Shown here piece after piece: positions 29,928 to 39,479 of a stretch of 64,000 nt of DNA (position 1 is its first letter; the number at the start of each line of letters is the position of its first letter). The stretch is from contig NC_000914.2 of assembly GCF_000018545.1 (NCBI RefSeq), forward strand, positions 186,001 through 250,000, written 5' to 3'. The stretch is from Sinorhizobium fredii NGR234. GTDB taxonomy: Bacteria > Pseudomonadota > Alphaproteobacteria > Rhizobiales > Rhizobiaceae. Below the pieces are notes generated by a model, which searched no databases, was not told the DNA's origin, and was given only the letters and a program-made list of their open reading frames with translations. The position numbers and the translations under genes are program-made.

Positions 29928-31784
29928 TCAGCACCCCAAATGATACGCCGTACCCGCGCGCTTACTTTGTGTCGACCATTCTACCAGTTCTTCATTAATC
30001 CGCCGGAGTGCCGACACAAGGTAACGATTCTCCTCATAGGGTAGCACAGTCAAGCGCAGGTATCGGTCACCATACTTCATACACTGATTTTCACAGTTCT
30101 GGACCAACACGCCGTATCGCTTCGCAAGCATCGTGGCAACATGCTTCGCACTTGGCCAAGCCTCAGGAGTTCTGCAGAAGAGGTAGTTTGCTTGGGAAGG
30201 GTGGACCTCAAGCTCCGGGATAGTATCCAACATTCGAGAGAAGGACACAACGTCTGCTCGAGTGCGACGAAAGCTTGCTTCCCACTCCTCGCGAAATTCT
30301 GGCAAAATCCAAAGGAGATATTCTGCGATGCCATTTATGTTCCCAAGCGGAAGCCGCCGGCGAACTCCGTGGGTGAGTTGTTCGTCTTTCGAAGCAAGAT
30401 AGCCGATCTGGGCACCTCCCAGGCCCATTATCGCACCTAGGCTTTTAAGAATGACCATCTTTGGAAAAACGCTGAGAAGCTTCTCTACCGAATTTCCTTT
30501 CCCTGCCACTGAAAACTCTATGAACGTCTCATCGACCACGAGCCGGCACTTCTCTATAGCGAGTTGTGACGCCAACCATTCTATCTCCTGGACGGGAACC
30601 AAGCGTCCTGTTGGGTTGTTTGGGTTGACCAGTACAGCGACGGACGCTTGCCGCCTTTTTGCAAAATTTGCGAAAGCCTCCACGTCTAAGTCAAAGTTCT
30701 CAGGCGGAAGCTCGAAACGACTCACTTTATTTGGTTCGACGGCATCAATGTACTGCGCGGATGTTGGGGTTGGAATCACGATTCTCGGATCGAGGTAGCC
30801 GTAGAGGGCTTTAATTAACTCGCCCACGCCGTTACCAACTGCAAGATTTCGAGCCGGAAGATCTGTCATTTCCGAGAGCTTTGCTATAATATCGAGCTGG
30901 TCGGAGGGCTGAAGATAGAGCAGGTCCTGCAAACGTTCGCGCAGTCGGTCGACTACTGAGGCTGGAGGAAAATGATGATTACAGAGCAAGATGTGCTCAC
31001 TGGCTGGATATCGCCAGTTCCCCGCTTGCAATCGTTCAAGTATACTAAACTGGTCGCCGCTGGAACTAGACGCAAAATTTGCCGCCTCAAGATCGGTGGC
31101 ATCATTCACTCTCCTTACGTGTTGAGGGTCGGCATACATCAAGTAAATTTGATGGCGTTGAAGCCCTAAAGCGGTTTCGAAGAACTCCAGATCGTCATTA
31201 AACCGATGGGGGCGGATACGAGCAATCGCTCGGAGAAGTGCGGGATCAAATTTATAGATCCCGACGGGGCTAACGTCTGCAGAAGCACTTTCTCGAATGG
31301 GAGAGTCACCGGGCAACATGGCAGTAAGACGGCCTCCAATATCGCCCAATAAACGCAAGCATCGTCTGCGTTCTGATCTGCTTACTACCGTGATATTGCG
31401 GTCAGATGATCGCAATAAACGTTGAATCAGTGAGGGATCGATGACAGCGTTCTCAGTGAACACTAAAACTTGACCGTGGAACTCAGCGATTTCCGTAATA
31501 GTTGCTAGATCTATAAGGCGACCAGAGCCCGGGGTCGGCATGATACGTATCACGAGCTCCATGCGCTTCATGCGGTTGTTGAGAATACGTTTAACGTCGC
31601 CGATACCATCTAATGCGAACACGATCGTTTTTTGTACCCCCGCCTGTGCCAATTGAGAGACCAAGCGGGCAAGAATTGGCATGCCGCCGACCGAGCTCAG
31701 CGGCGCTGGACAGCGATCTTTCCAAGTCGAGATTATCAGTCGCGGGTCAGTGACAATAATCGCTAAACTCTGGACGTTGGGCAT
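29928..31784 (-). CDS. Nucleotidyltransferase-fold domain fused to HisC/CobD-type aminotransferase
   Basis: 618-aa two-domain protein. Residues 1-240 resemble an NTP-transferase (sugar or phosphocholine nucleotidyltransferase fold): [57 protein letters not shown]. The catalytic signature AAGxGxRL is replaced by VTDPRLIISTW and the metal-binding GD by EN, so nucleotidyl transfer is doubtful. Residues about 250-610 are a fold-type I PLP aminotransferase (HisC-like): VGNGVGELIKALYG, NPNNPTGRLVP, CRLVVDETFIEF, and the PLP lysine region VILKSLGAIMGLGGAQIGYL. It is divergent from an MFS gene. A stand-alone copy of the first domain is at 63147. Likely makes an amino-acid or amino-phosphate building block; substrate unknown. 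Confidence 0.85.
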   Translation of the reverse strand: MPNVQSLAIIVTDPRLIISTWKDRCPAPLSSVGGMPILARLVSQLAQAGVQKTIVFALDGIGDVKRILNNRMKRMELVIRIMPTPGSGRLIDLATITEIAEFHGQVLVFTENAVIDPSLIQRLLRSSDRNITVVSRSERRRCLRLLGDIGGRLTAMLPGDSPIRESASADVSPVGIYKFDPALLRAIARIRPHRFNDDLEFFETALGLQRHQIYLMYADPQHVRRVNDATDLEAANFASSSSGDQFSILERLQAGNWRYPASEHILLCNHHFPPASVVDRLRERLQDLLYLQPSDQLDIIAKLSEMTDLPARNLAVGNGVGELIKALYGYLDPRIVIPTPTSAQYIDAVEPNKVSRFELPPENFDLDVEAFANFAKRRQASVAVLVNPNNPTGRLVPVQEIEWLASQLAIEKCRLVVDETFIEFSVAGKGNSVEKLLSVFPKMVILKSLGAIMGLGGAQIGYLASKDEQLTHGVRRRLPLGNINGIAEYLLWILPEFREEWEASFRRTRADVVSFSRMLDTIPELEVHPSQANYLFCRTPEAWPSAKHVATMLAKRYGVLVQNCENQCMKYGDRYLRLTVLPYEENRYLVSALRRINEELVEWSTQSKRAGTAYHLGC

Positions 31785-32301
31785 TCTTCAACTCGCATTG
31801 CGGGGGCTAACATTACCAGATCACGTGCAAACTTTGATCATGCTGACCGAGAAGATAAGCATGTGGTCGGCACCGCCACTAACGTGAACAAAGGCATAAT
31901 CGCACTGAGCTTCGTGGAGAGTCTCAGCATAGAGCGCCATCTCGTGCACCTATTTACGTTGGTAGTATCGTGTTGGGCTATTCTTCGATTTCCATCAATG
32001 CCTATATCTTAGGAAGGAGGCGAGCGGGTGCTCCGCCTGGATCGCTGGAGGAGGTTTTCATTTTCAGCCTTAATCATGCGGCACGCCGTCGGAGCGAGTC
32101 TATAAACAGAATCAGACACTCGACTTGTTAGACTGGCGACACGGCCAAAAGCAGTGCCGATTGTCTGATGCGGGAAGGTGTCGGCGGCTACGGATACGCT
32201 GCTCTTGGACTTGTCGTGTGCTCGAAAGGACCCGGCCCCCCAGTAACACGTCCGGATGTCTCGTAAACTGCAACCAACATAGCGCCCGTGTGCAGGTCAC
32301 C
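31785..32301. other. Divergent intergenic region (aminotransferase fusion / MFS)
   Basis: 517 bases that must hold promoters for both divergent genes. No full sigma-54 consensus was found; CGGCACTGCTTTTGG near 32145-32160 on the minus strand is a three-mismatch match only. No gene seen. Confidence 0.4.
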
Positions 32302-33519
32302 ATGGAACGACAAATTTCATACAGAAGCCTTTCGAAGATACCTGGCCTATTCTCCTTGCTTCTTGCTGCAACCTTGTCCCGCCTGGCCGGACGCATGTTC
32401 GTCCTCACATTGGTGCTGTTCGCGCTGGCGCGTTTTTCGTCACCAGTTCTGGCTGGGTGGCTTACATTTGCAGCAATTGTCCCGGGCCTGATTGTAAGTC
32501 CGCTCGCAGGTGTTTTGCTTGATTGCGTAGGACCGACAATCGCAGTAAGGATCGACATGATCGCTAGCACTGCCTTCATTACCGCGATTAGCCTTGCCGG
32601 TTGGCTTGGTTGGTCCAGTCCTCCAGTCGTATGCACCCTGGCGATGCTATTTTCGCTAGCCGGCCCCTTAGGCATTGCTGGAATCCGCACGCTGTTGCCC
32701 CGACTCGTTCCACCACACGCGCTTGATCAGGCGAATGCGCTAGACACTGCGGTCTATTCCATCGTCGATGTGGTGGGGCCGGCGATGGCGGGCGGACTCG
32801 TCGGATGGCTCGGGCCAGAAGCTGCGATGTCTCTAATCGCTGCGGCCTGTGCAGGTGCCGCGGTCTGCTTATCCCAGGTCCAGCGCCTGCCAGGGCTGGC
32901 ATCCTCACGCACATCTTTGCTACGCCAAGCGATCAAAGGCATTTATGTGGTGGTCCGACAGCCCACATTACGCGGTCTGGCCGTCTCCCAGTCGCTGTAT
33001 CAAATGACATGGGGCGCCCTTCACGTGGTCATTCCGGTGTTCGTTGCCGGTAACTACACTGTTGCGGCGGGCAGTACAGTAGTAGGGCTTTTATGGGCTC
33101 TGGTCGGTATCGCCGGAGGTGTTGGTGCGCTCCTCGCTGGACATCTGTGCACCACTGGGCGCGAGCGCCACATTATGACCGCCGGAATGGCCGTAACCGC
33201 TTTTGCCACGTGGCCCATTGCAGCGGAATTCGGCTTCCGTGGCCTGACGATCGGCCTGTTGCTCGCTGGCGCAATGTCCGGTCCTATTGATGTCGCGATG
33301 CTGACCTTGCGCCAACGGCGCACCAATCCCCGACAGCTTGGTCGAGTGATGTCCATTTCGATAAGCGTAAACCAAGCGGGCTTCCCACTAGGAGCGGCCA
33401 TTGCTGGGGTAGTGATCACAGAATCGTTGTCGGCTATATTCGTTTTGGCGGGCATCACATCTGTGCTTGCGGCGATTGCAACCCTCTCCATCCCTCCCGA
33501 TGCAACGCCGGTGGCCTAA
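32302..33519 (+). CDS. MFS transporter (probable exporter)
   Basis: 405-aa major facilitator of the MFS_3/enterobactin-exporter-like type, inner membrane, 10-12 hydrophobic segments. Start MERQISYRSLSKIPG at 32302; an upstream in-frame start would add an unlikely 59-residue tail. Visible: LSRLAGRMFVLTLVLFALARF (segment 1), VSPLAGVLLDCVGPTIAVRID (loop 2-3), LPRLVPPHALDQANALDTAVYSIVDVVGPAMAGGL, and in the second half GRVMSISISVNQAGFPLGAAIAG. The LVPPHxLxxANxL and GP-x-GG pattern is typical of efflux members. Divergent from the aminotransferase fusion gene. It probably exports the product of this cluster. Resembles y4rN of pNGR234a from memory. Confidence 0.88.
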   Translation: MERQISYRSLSKIPGLFSLLLAATLSRLAGRMFVLTLVLFALARFSSPVLAGWLTFAAIVPGLIVSPLAGVLLDCVGPTIAVRIDMIASTAFITAISLAGWLGWSSPPVVCTLAMLFSLAGPLGIAGIRTLLPRLVPPHALDQANALDTAVYSIVDVVGPAMAGGLVGWLGPEAAMSLIAAACAGAAVCLSQVQRLPGLASSRTSLLRQAIKGIYVVVRQPTLRGLAVSQSLYQMTWGALHVVIPVFVAGNYTVAAGSTVVGLLWALVGIAGGVGALLAGHLCTTGRERHIMTAGMAVTAFATWPIAAEFGFRGLTIGLLLAGAMSGPIDVAMLTLRQRRTNPRQLGRVMSISISVNQAGFPLGAAIAGVVITESLSAIFVLAGITSVLAAIATLSIPPDATPVA

Positions 33520-33830
33520 CGTACCGTTGCGGGATGTCGCAAACCTCAGCGCTATAAATGGGCAGTGGTGACAAACGCATGCGCACTGGCTCAGCACATC
33601 GTCGCTTGCGCGAGGCTGACGGTATCCCACGGTGAAGGCCGGATGACCTGAAGGCTGCAACTCCTGGTGCGAGCACTTCTCTATTCGGCGGTTGTGGTCA
33701 AGCGCTTTTGAGCTTTACGTTCCGGCTAGCGTTGAAATGGTCTCCGCGGGTTCTTTTTTCTTTTCGGGGATCGGCACCCTGGCCCTCCCACCATGGGGTC
33801 GGAAGAATGCAGCGGTCTAATCTAGACTAG
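33520..33830. other. Intergenic region, no gene recognised
   Basis: 311 bases between the MFS gene and the ISNCY-type element. Nothing coding recognised. Confidence 0.35.
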
Positions 33831-33968
33831 TGCCCGTCCATAAACGTTAAACTGCTGAAATTATTGTATTAATCACGATATCTCGGCGGGCAAAGCCCGG
33901 CGGCTTCAGGTATACTTTAGATCAAGCTACTGATTCTAAAGATAAACCCGTAACCGCCGGAGCCGACA

Positions 33969-33995
33969 ATGCGCCAAGAACGCACCGTCCAGGCG
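33969..33995 (+). pseudogene. ISNCY transposase, first nine codons
   Basis: The start ATG and MRQERTVQA of the ISNCY-type transposase, cut by the integrase-core IS. Removal of that IS and one AGGCG copy joins it in frame to SIFDLFAEHEIG. Confidence 0.75.
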
Positions 33996-35693
33996 TGTCG
34001 GGCGAAATGAAAAATTGACCCCGCATTGCCTCAAGCAAAATGTTACCGATAGTGTTGATGCTCCCGATGGGATGGCCATGGTTCGCTGTTCCGGCTCGGG
34101 GGATGGATGGCACGGCGGATCAGCATGGCGACACGGACGGAACTGGTCGAGGCGATCATCGAACGATATCGATCGAGCTGTCGGGCGGACAAGCAAAGGA
34201 TCCTAGATGAGTTCGTCGCAGTTACCGGATATCACCGCAAGCATGCGATCCGAGTGCTCCGCCCTAGTGAGAGCGAGCCGCCTTGCGCTCGGCAATATGC
34301 TGTCAGGTATGGTCCCGAGGTTCGGGAAGCGCTGGTGGCTCTGTGGGAAGCATCCGATCGCCTCTGCTCGAAACGTCTGAAGCCGCTGATCCCGATTTTG
34401 CTGCCAGCTCTTGAGCGTCACGGCCGGCTCGATCTGAGTACCGAGCTTCGCGATAAGCTACTGACCGTCAGTGCGGCGACGATGGACCGGTTGCTGTCAG
34501 AGATACGTGTGGTGGCTCGTGGTGGCCAGCGTCGGCGCGCTGGAATGAGTTCTGCTGTTCGCCGCTCGGTCCCGGTGCGCACTTTCGGGGACTGGAACGA
34601 TCCGCTGCCCGGTTATGTCGAGGTCGACTTCGTGGCTCATTCGGGGACCTCTTCGTCCGGTAGTTTCGTGCAGACGATGGTGCTAACCGATATCGCTACG
34701 GGCTGGACCGAGTGCGTGCCAGTCCGCACGCGCGAAAGCGGTCTCGTTATCGCTGCCCTCAATCAGGCCCGCTCGCTGTTTCCATTCCCGCTGCAGGGCG
34801 TGGACTTCGACAACGATAGCGCCTTCATGAACGAACGTGTGGTCTGCTGGTGCCGAAGTCAGGGATTGGAGGTGACCCGTTCGCGCGCGTATCGAAAGAA
34901 CGATCAGGCTTGGGTCGAGCAGAAGAACGGCGCGATCGTGCGACGGCTGGTCGGTTACGGAAGGCTCGTCGGCGCGGAGGCGACGGCTGCCCTTGGGCGT
35001 CTCTACGACGTGGTGCGTCTCTACGGCAATCTGTTCCAGCCTTCGTTCAAGCTGCGAGAGAAGACACGGATCGGCGCCCGCGTCGTCAAACGCTACCATC
35101 CGCCCGTGCCGCCTATCGCGCGGGGTGGTTGCCCATTCCGGTGTGGCCGAGGCCGATAAGGAGCGGCTGCAGGCGATGTTGGAAAGGGAAGATCCGGTGA
35201 TGCTGTTTGCCGGAATTCGTGCCGCCCAGGAGGAGCTCGGAAAGCGGGTCGATTGCCGTGGCTTGAATGCCGGGACCGAAGAACCGCTCGCCATCGATCT
35301 GCAGCGATTCACCGTGAGCCTGAAGACAGCCTGGCAGGCCGGAGAGAAACGGCCGACACATCGGCGGCCCTATCGGCGGACCAAGCCTTACCCGAAAAGG
35401 CCGAGCATGCTGGAGCCATTCGAGCCCCAGATTCGAGCGTGGCTTGAGGCAGATCCGGCGCTCTCGGCAGCCGCGGTGCTCCAGCGCCTTGTGAGCGCCG
35501 ATCCGTCACGCTTCACCAAGAAAGCGCTGCGGACGGTGCAAATGGCCGTCAAGGCTTGGCGCATGGAAATAGCCGGGCAGATCATACTCGATGGCGACTG
35601 GATGAAGCGCGCGCCCGTATCTCAATGCCCCCAACTTCAGTAACATTCCTGGGTGAGGCAATAGGGGGGGTCAATTCTTCGATTCGCTTGACA
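33996..35693 (+). mobile_element. Integrase-core (rve) insertion sequence
   Basis: 1698 bp. The ends match in inverted orientation (TGTCGGGCGAAATG and, complemented, TGTCAAGCGAATCG, both followed by AATTGACC within ten bases) and have TG...CA termini. Flanked by AGGCG at 33991-33995 and 35694-35698. A decayed relative is at 39480-40843. Confidence 0.87.
34125..35643 (+). pseudogene. rve-type transposase with frameshift
   Basis: Starts MATRTELVEAIIERYRSS with DNA-binding helices (LDEFVAVTGYHRKHAIRVL). Integrase core: GYVEVDFVAHSGTSS with the first Asp, GVDFDNDSAFMNE with the second Asp, and KKNDQAWVEQKNGAIVRRL with the catalytic Glu. The frame changes near 35100, after VVKRYHPPVPP; the C-terminal part (EADKERLQAMLEREDPV, ending CPQLQ) continues in another frame. 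It could be programmed or a mutation. A related but more decayed copy lies 5 kb downstream. Confidence 0.85.
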
Positions 35694-35899
35694 AGGCGAG
35701 CATATTCGATCTTTTCGCCGAACACGAGATCGGTCGTGAACTGAAGGTGATGTCGCAATGGCTGGATGAGCATCGCGATCTGCTCGGGCTGGTGACGCGG
35801 GACCTGCGCCGGCATGGCCTCAAGGAGACCGGCCGCGAGGGGCTGCCGGCCGAGGCTGTGCTGCGCTGCGCGCTGCTCAAGCAGCATCGCCAGTTGAGT
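35694..35899 (+). pseudogene. ISNCY transposase, second part
   Basis: Reads SIFDLFAEHEIGRELKVMS and HGLKETGREGLPAEAVLR up to KQHRQLS, where the IS110-type element enters. Continues at 37488. Confidence 0.85.
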
Positions 35900-37487
35900 T
35901 TATATGAGGAGCGTCAATGTGGAACTGTCGTCAGGGTGACTTTTTTTGCTTTCCATCGGTTGTTGCGGCATCCACGGTCTGAGCCCGATTGCAAGACGCG
36001 GCTCGTTGCCAAGCCAGATCCAACTTATATACGGTCGCTGTTCGAGACAGCGGAACCAACATCCCGCTTGCGGCGGACAAGGGCTCAGGAGGACGAGACC
36101 ATTCTATCAAGCGGCGTTTGAAGCCATACTCAACTGCGGTTCGTCCCACCTAGATCCGCCAGGACTGATCGGGTCCTGGAAGATTGCAGAATTTCGGTTG
36201 CGATCGGGATCAGGGGGTCTTCATCACGGCCCCCTCGATGACGACGCCGGCATTGACGTATTTCCACAGCGCGACGAGTAGCTTGCAGGCGAGCGCCACG
36301 ATCGTCTTCTTCTTCTTCAGACGACCATCGTTCTGCTTCCCCCGCTGCTTGAACCACAGGCTGAGCGCTGAGTGCGGCTGATGGCGCAACCACAGCCAGG
36401 CCCCCTGGATCAGCGTCGTTCGCAGCCTTGGATTGCCGGCTTTCGATACCCCCTGGTCGTGATCGACCGAGCCGCTCTGCCAGGGTGTCGGCGCAAGGCC
36501 GGCATAGGCGGCAACCTGTCGTCGGTTGTCAAAATGACGCGACAGCCCCTCCGACCACAAGACAGCGGCAAACTCCGGCCCGATGCCTTTCAAGGCGAGC
36601 AGCATCGCCGGTGCCGGCTGCTCACAATCAGCGAAATGCGCAGAGCCGACCGGCGCGGCAGCGAGCATGGCGTCGCGCTCGACCTCGACTGCCTTGATCT
36701 GTCCGATCAGCAGCTCCAGCCGATCGAGTTCGCGGCCGACCTGCGCCTTAAGATGCGTCGGCAATGGTCGGCCGTCGCCGGTCCTCAGCTCCTCGAGCCG
36801 CGTGCGCCGGTCGCGGCGCAGCGGCTGGTAGCCGGAGACGCCCTGGCTGAACAGCAGGCCCTTGATGCGATTGACGTGGCGTACGCGCTCGTTCGTCAAC
36901 GCCTTGCGCTCACGCGAGATGCGGCGACGGTCCTCCTCCTCGGGCGTCGGCACCCGCAGCATCGCACAGACGCGCGGCTCGCCCCTTTTATAGGCGAGCA
37001 GCGCGCGCACCAGCGTCTCACCGTCGATCTTGTCGGTCTTGGCCCGCCGCCGCCGGCGCGAGGTCGGAATCGGGGCCGGATCGACGACGTGGCTTTCGAT
37101 CCCCTCGGCCTGCAGCACCCGGTGGATCCAGAAGCCGTCGAGCCCGGCCTCCTGGATCACGATGGTGGGAAAGTAGCGCCCGGTCCGGGCCCGCGCCTTC
37201 CTCTTGAGCTCGGCAAACCGCGCCAGCAGGCCGGCGATGTCGTCGGCCGCCACCGCATGTTTCGACATCTTCTCGCCGCCGCCCGGCGACAGCGAGGTGA
37301 TTAGCCATTTCGAACGGCTGAGTTCCAAGGAGACGAAGATTGCGCCAAGATCAATGCGGATAGCGGTCGGCGCTTCAGGTCGTTCATTCGCAGCGAGCAT
37401 GTTCGGCCTCTCCAGAGTAAGGTGTTGATTGAAAGCGACATCACTTTGTCACAGCGCGGATCGCTATCCACCTCTCCTCATAGGATC
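35900..37487 (-). mobile_element. IS110-type insertion sequence (inside ISNCY transposase)
   Basis: About 1.59 kb between KQHRQLS and YQELAFHF of the ISNCY transposase, with TATATGAGGAG near the left and CTCCTCATAGGA near the right as possible inverted ends. About 310 bases at 35900-36209 are non-coding. Boundaries approximate. Confidence 0.72.
36210..37400 (-). CDS. IS110-family transposase
   Basis: 396-aa intact transposase. N-terminal DEDD domain with DLGAIFVSLELSRSKWL, TIVIQEAGLDGFWIHRVL, RAKTDKIDGETLVRALLAY; C-terminal transposase_20 with ALKGIGPEFAAVLWSEGL, VAAYAGLAPTPWQSGS and KAGNPRLRTTLIQGAW. Starts MLAANERPEAPTAIR. No damage visible. Confidence 0.92.
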   Translation of the reverse strand: MLAANERPEAPTAIRIDLGAIFVSLELSRSKWLITSLSPGGGEKMSKHAVAADDIAGLLARFAELKRKARARTGRYFPTIVIQEAGLDGFWIHRVLQAEGIESHVVDPAPIPTSRRRRRAKTDKIDGETLVRALLAYKRGEPRVCAMLRVPTPEEEDRRRISRERKALTNERVRHVNRIKGLLFSQGVSGYQPLRRDRRTRLEELRTGDGRPLPTHLKAQVGRELDRLELLIGQIKAVEVERDAMLAAAPVGSAHFADCEQPAPAMLLALKGIGPEFAAVLWSEGLSRHFDNRRQVAAYAGLAPTPWQSGSVDHDQGVSKAGNPRLRTTLIQGAWLWLRHQPHSALSLWFKQRGKQNDGRLKKKKTIVALACKLLVALWKYVNAGVVIEGAVMKTP

Positions 37488-38594
37488 TATCAGGAACTGG
37501 CCTTCCATTTCGAAGACTCCGCCTCTTTCCGGGCCTTTGCCCGGTTGCCGTGGGGGTGGAACCCGAAGAAGTCGGTCTTGCACAAGACAATCAGCCCGAT
37601 CCGGGCGCAAACCTTTGAAGAGATCAACCGGGTGCTGCTGGCGAGCGCCCGGCAGGAGAAACTGGAAAGCGGCAAGGTCGTGCGTGTGGACAGCACCGTC
37701 ACCGCCGCACCGATCCATGAGCCGAGCGACAGCAGCCTGTTATGGGACGCTGTCCGGGTGATGGTGCGACTGTTGCAGCAGGCTGATGCACTGGGTCGCG
37801 CCATCCCATGGCACGATCACTGCCGCGCGGCGAAGAAGCGGGCTCGAGCGATCGAATATACCCGCGGTCGCCCGAAACGGGTGAAGCACTACCGCGAACT
37901 GCTCAAGATCGCGCGCACCACCTTGAGCTATCTGCAGCAGGCGAGTGGACAGTTGCTCCTCACGGCGGGCCCGGCGGTCGAACTCTGGCAGGCGCAAGTC
38001 TGCCGCTACAAGCCGCTGGTCGAGCGGATCATTGCCCAGACGGAGCGGCGGGTCCTGGCCGGCGAGGCGGTGCCGGCTGGCGAGAAGCTGGCGAGCCTGT
38101 TCGAGCCGCATGTCGACATCATCGTCAAGGGCAGCCGCGACGTCGACTACGGCCACAAACTCAATCTGACCACCGGCACAAGCGGACTGATCCTCGACCT
38201 TGTCATCGAAGCGGGCAACCCGGCCGACAGCGAGCGCTTGCTGCCGATGCTGGAACGCCACATCGCTTTTTACGGCGAGCCGCCGCGTCAGGCGGCGGCC
38301 GACGGCGGCTATGCCAGCCGCGAAAATCTGAGCGGAGCCAAAGCCCGCGGCATACGCGACATGGCCTTCCACAAGAAGCGCGGTCTCAAGATCGAAGACA
38401 TGGTCAGGAGTCGCTGGGTCTATCGCAAGCTCAGAAACTTCCGCGCCGGCATCGACGCCGGCATCTCTTGCCTGAAACGCGCTTATGGCTTGGGGCGCTG
38501 CACCTGGCGCGGCCTCGACCACTTCAAGGCTTATGTCTGGTCCTCGGCGGTCGCTTACAATCTCTCCCTCTTCGCCCGCCTCCGGCACACCTGA
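37488..38594 (+). pseudogene. ISNCY transposase, main C-terminal part
   Basis: Continues YQELAFHFEDSASFRAFARL, then VRVDSTVTAAPIHEPSDS with the first DDE Asp, IVKGSRDVDYGHKLNLTTG, AADGGYASRENLSGAKARG and the C-terminal ISCLKRAYGLGRCTWRGL. In frame and undamaged apart from the insertions. Confidence 0.87.
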
Positions 38595-38784
38595 CTCCCC
38601 TTGTCTGGCACTGTTCAGAGCAAACCCCGGCGAGCGTCGGCGGATACCCCATGACCCATTGCCGCCAGATCGCTCTTCGGGTGATAATCTGCATGGCATT
38701 GCGCCATCACGCGTCCAAGAAACACGCGTCAGCCGGCAAGAAACCTTTGAAAATTCCACAAAAACAGGCGTTTATGGACGGGCA

Positions 38785-39170
38785 CTAGACTAAATTTAGG
38801 AGACGCCCTGACCGCAACTGATGCGACCGGGACAGCGCTTGCAACGAACTCACCTCATCCATCGTCCTGCGAAGGACATCCATACCGCCGGAGGCGGAAT
38901 ATCTTCACCTCCACCGTTCGGTCTCGAGACCCCATGCTCGGCGCGGAGCCTTCAATCAGCAGCGTTGAGCCGGGCCAAGACCTTCTTTTCTGCTCCAGCA
39001 AAAACTCCGTTTCGTCACTCCACATGCGATGCATGATCGTTTCCAGCCGGCGGCCAAGCGCGACAACCGCTCTCTTGAGACCACGTCTCCTGGCGACATT
39101 CATCGCCAGTGCCGCCGAGGCCGGTATCACCGGAGCCGCCGCCGGCCCCTCGCTCGCGCAAGAAGGCAAG
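38785..39170 (-). pseudogene. IS110 transposase C-terminal remnant
   Basis: The minus strand around 38980-39120 reads MNVARRRGLKRAVVALGRRL and ETIMHRMWSDETEFLLEQK, the conserved C-terminus of IS110-type transposases. Flanking parts (38785-38960) are unrecognised. Confidence 0.65.
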
Positions 39171-39410
39171 CATGGTGACGATCGAGCCGGGCGGTGGGCG
39201 TCGCCTGGGGGTCCAGAATGACATCGACACTGATGCCCTCGGTCGGATTCTTGATGTGCTGGAGCGGCGATGATCCCGGTCCCGATCGGTGTGAAGGTCT
39301 CGCTCGCGACCGGCTATACGGATATGCGCATGGGCTTTCCCGGCCTGTCGCTGATGGTGCAGGAGACGTTGAAGCGCGATCCGATGAGCGGCCAGCGGAA
39401 GTAGCAGGCA
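39171..39410 (+). pseudogene. IS66 TnpA end / TnpB start remnant
   Basis: VTIEPGGGRRLGVQND and ALGRILDVLERR (end of TnpA, stop at about 39270), then MIPVPIGVKVSLATGYTDMR and GFPGLSLMVQETLKRDPMSG (start of TnpB), ending at a stop near 39403. No TnpC. Confidence 0.78.
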
Positions 39411-39479
39411 TAGCTCAGCGCCGTTGCGCCATCCAAGAGATGGCGTTTGTGCTTGGAGTGAAGGGGCGATGAGATTCGA

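Larger units (their letters stand above)
33831..38784 (+). mobile_element. ISNCY-type insertion sequence with two nested ISs
   Basis: The ends are TGCCCGTCCATAAACG and CGTTTATGGACGGGCA, perfect inverted repeats of 16 bases, flanked by CTAG at 33827-33830 and 38785-38788. Its single transposase gene is split into three parts by an integrase-core IS (33996-35693) and an IS110-type element (about 35900-37487). Without them it would be about 1.67 kb. Confidence 0.87.

Noticed and set aside
37740..38788. Two frames over 320 codons on both strands around the ISNCY transposase
   Set aside because: Shadows of the transposase C-terminal part, which carries the DDE motifs.
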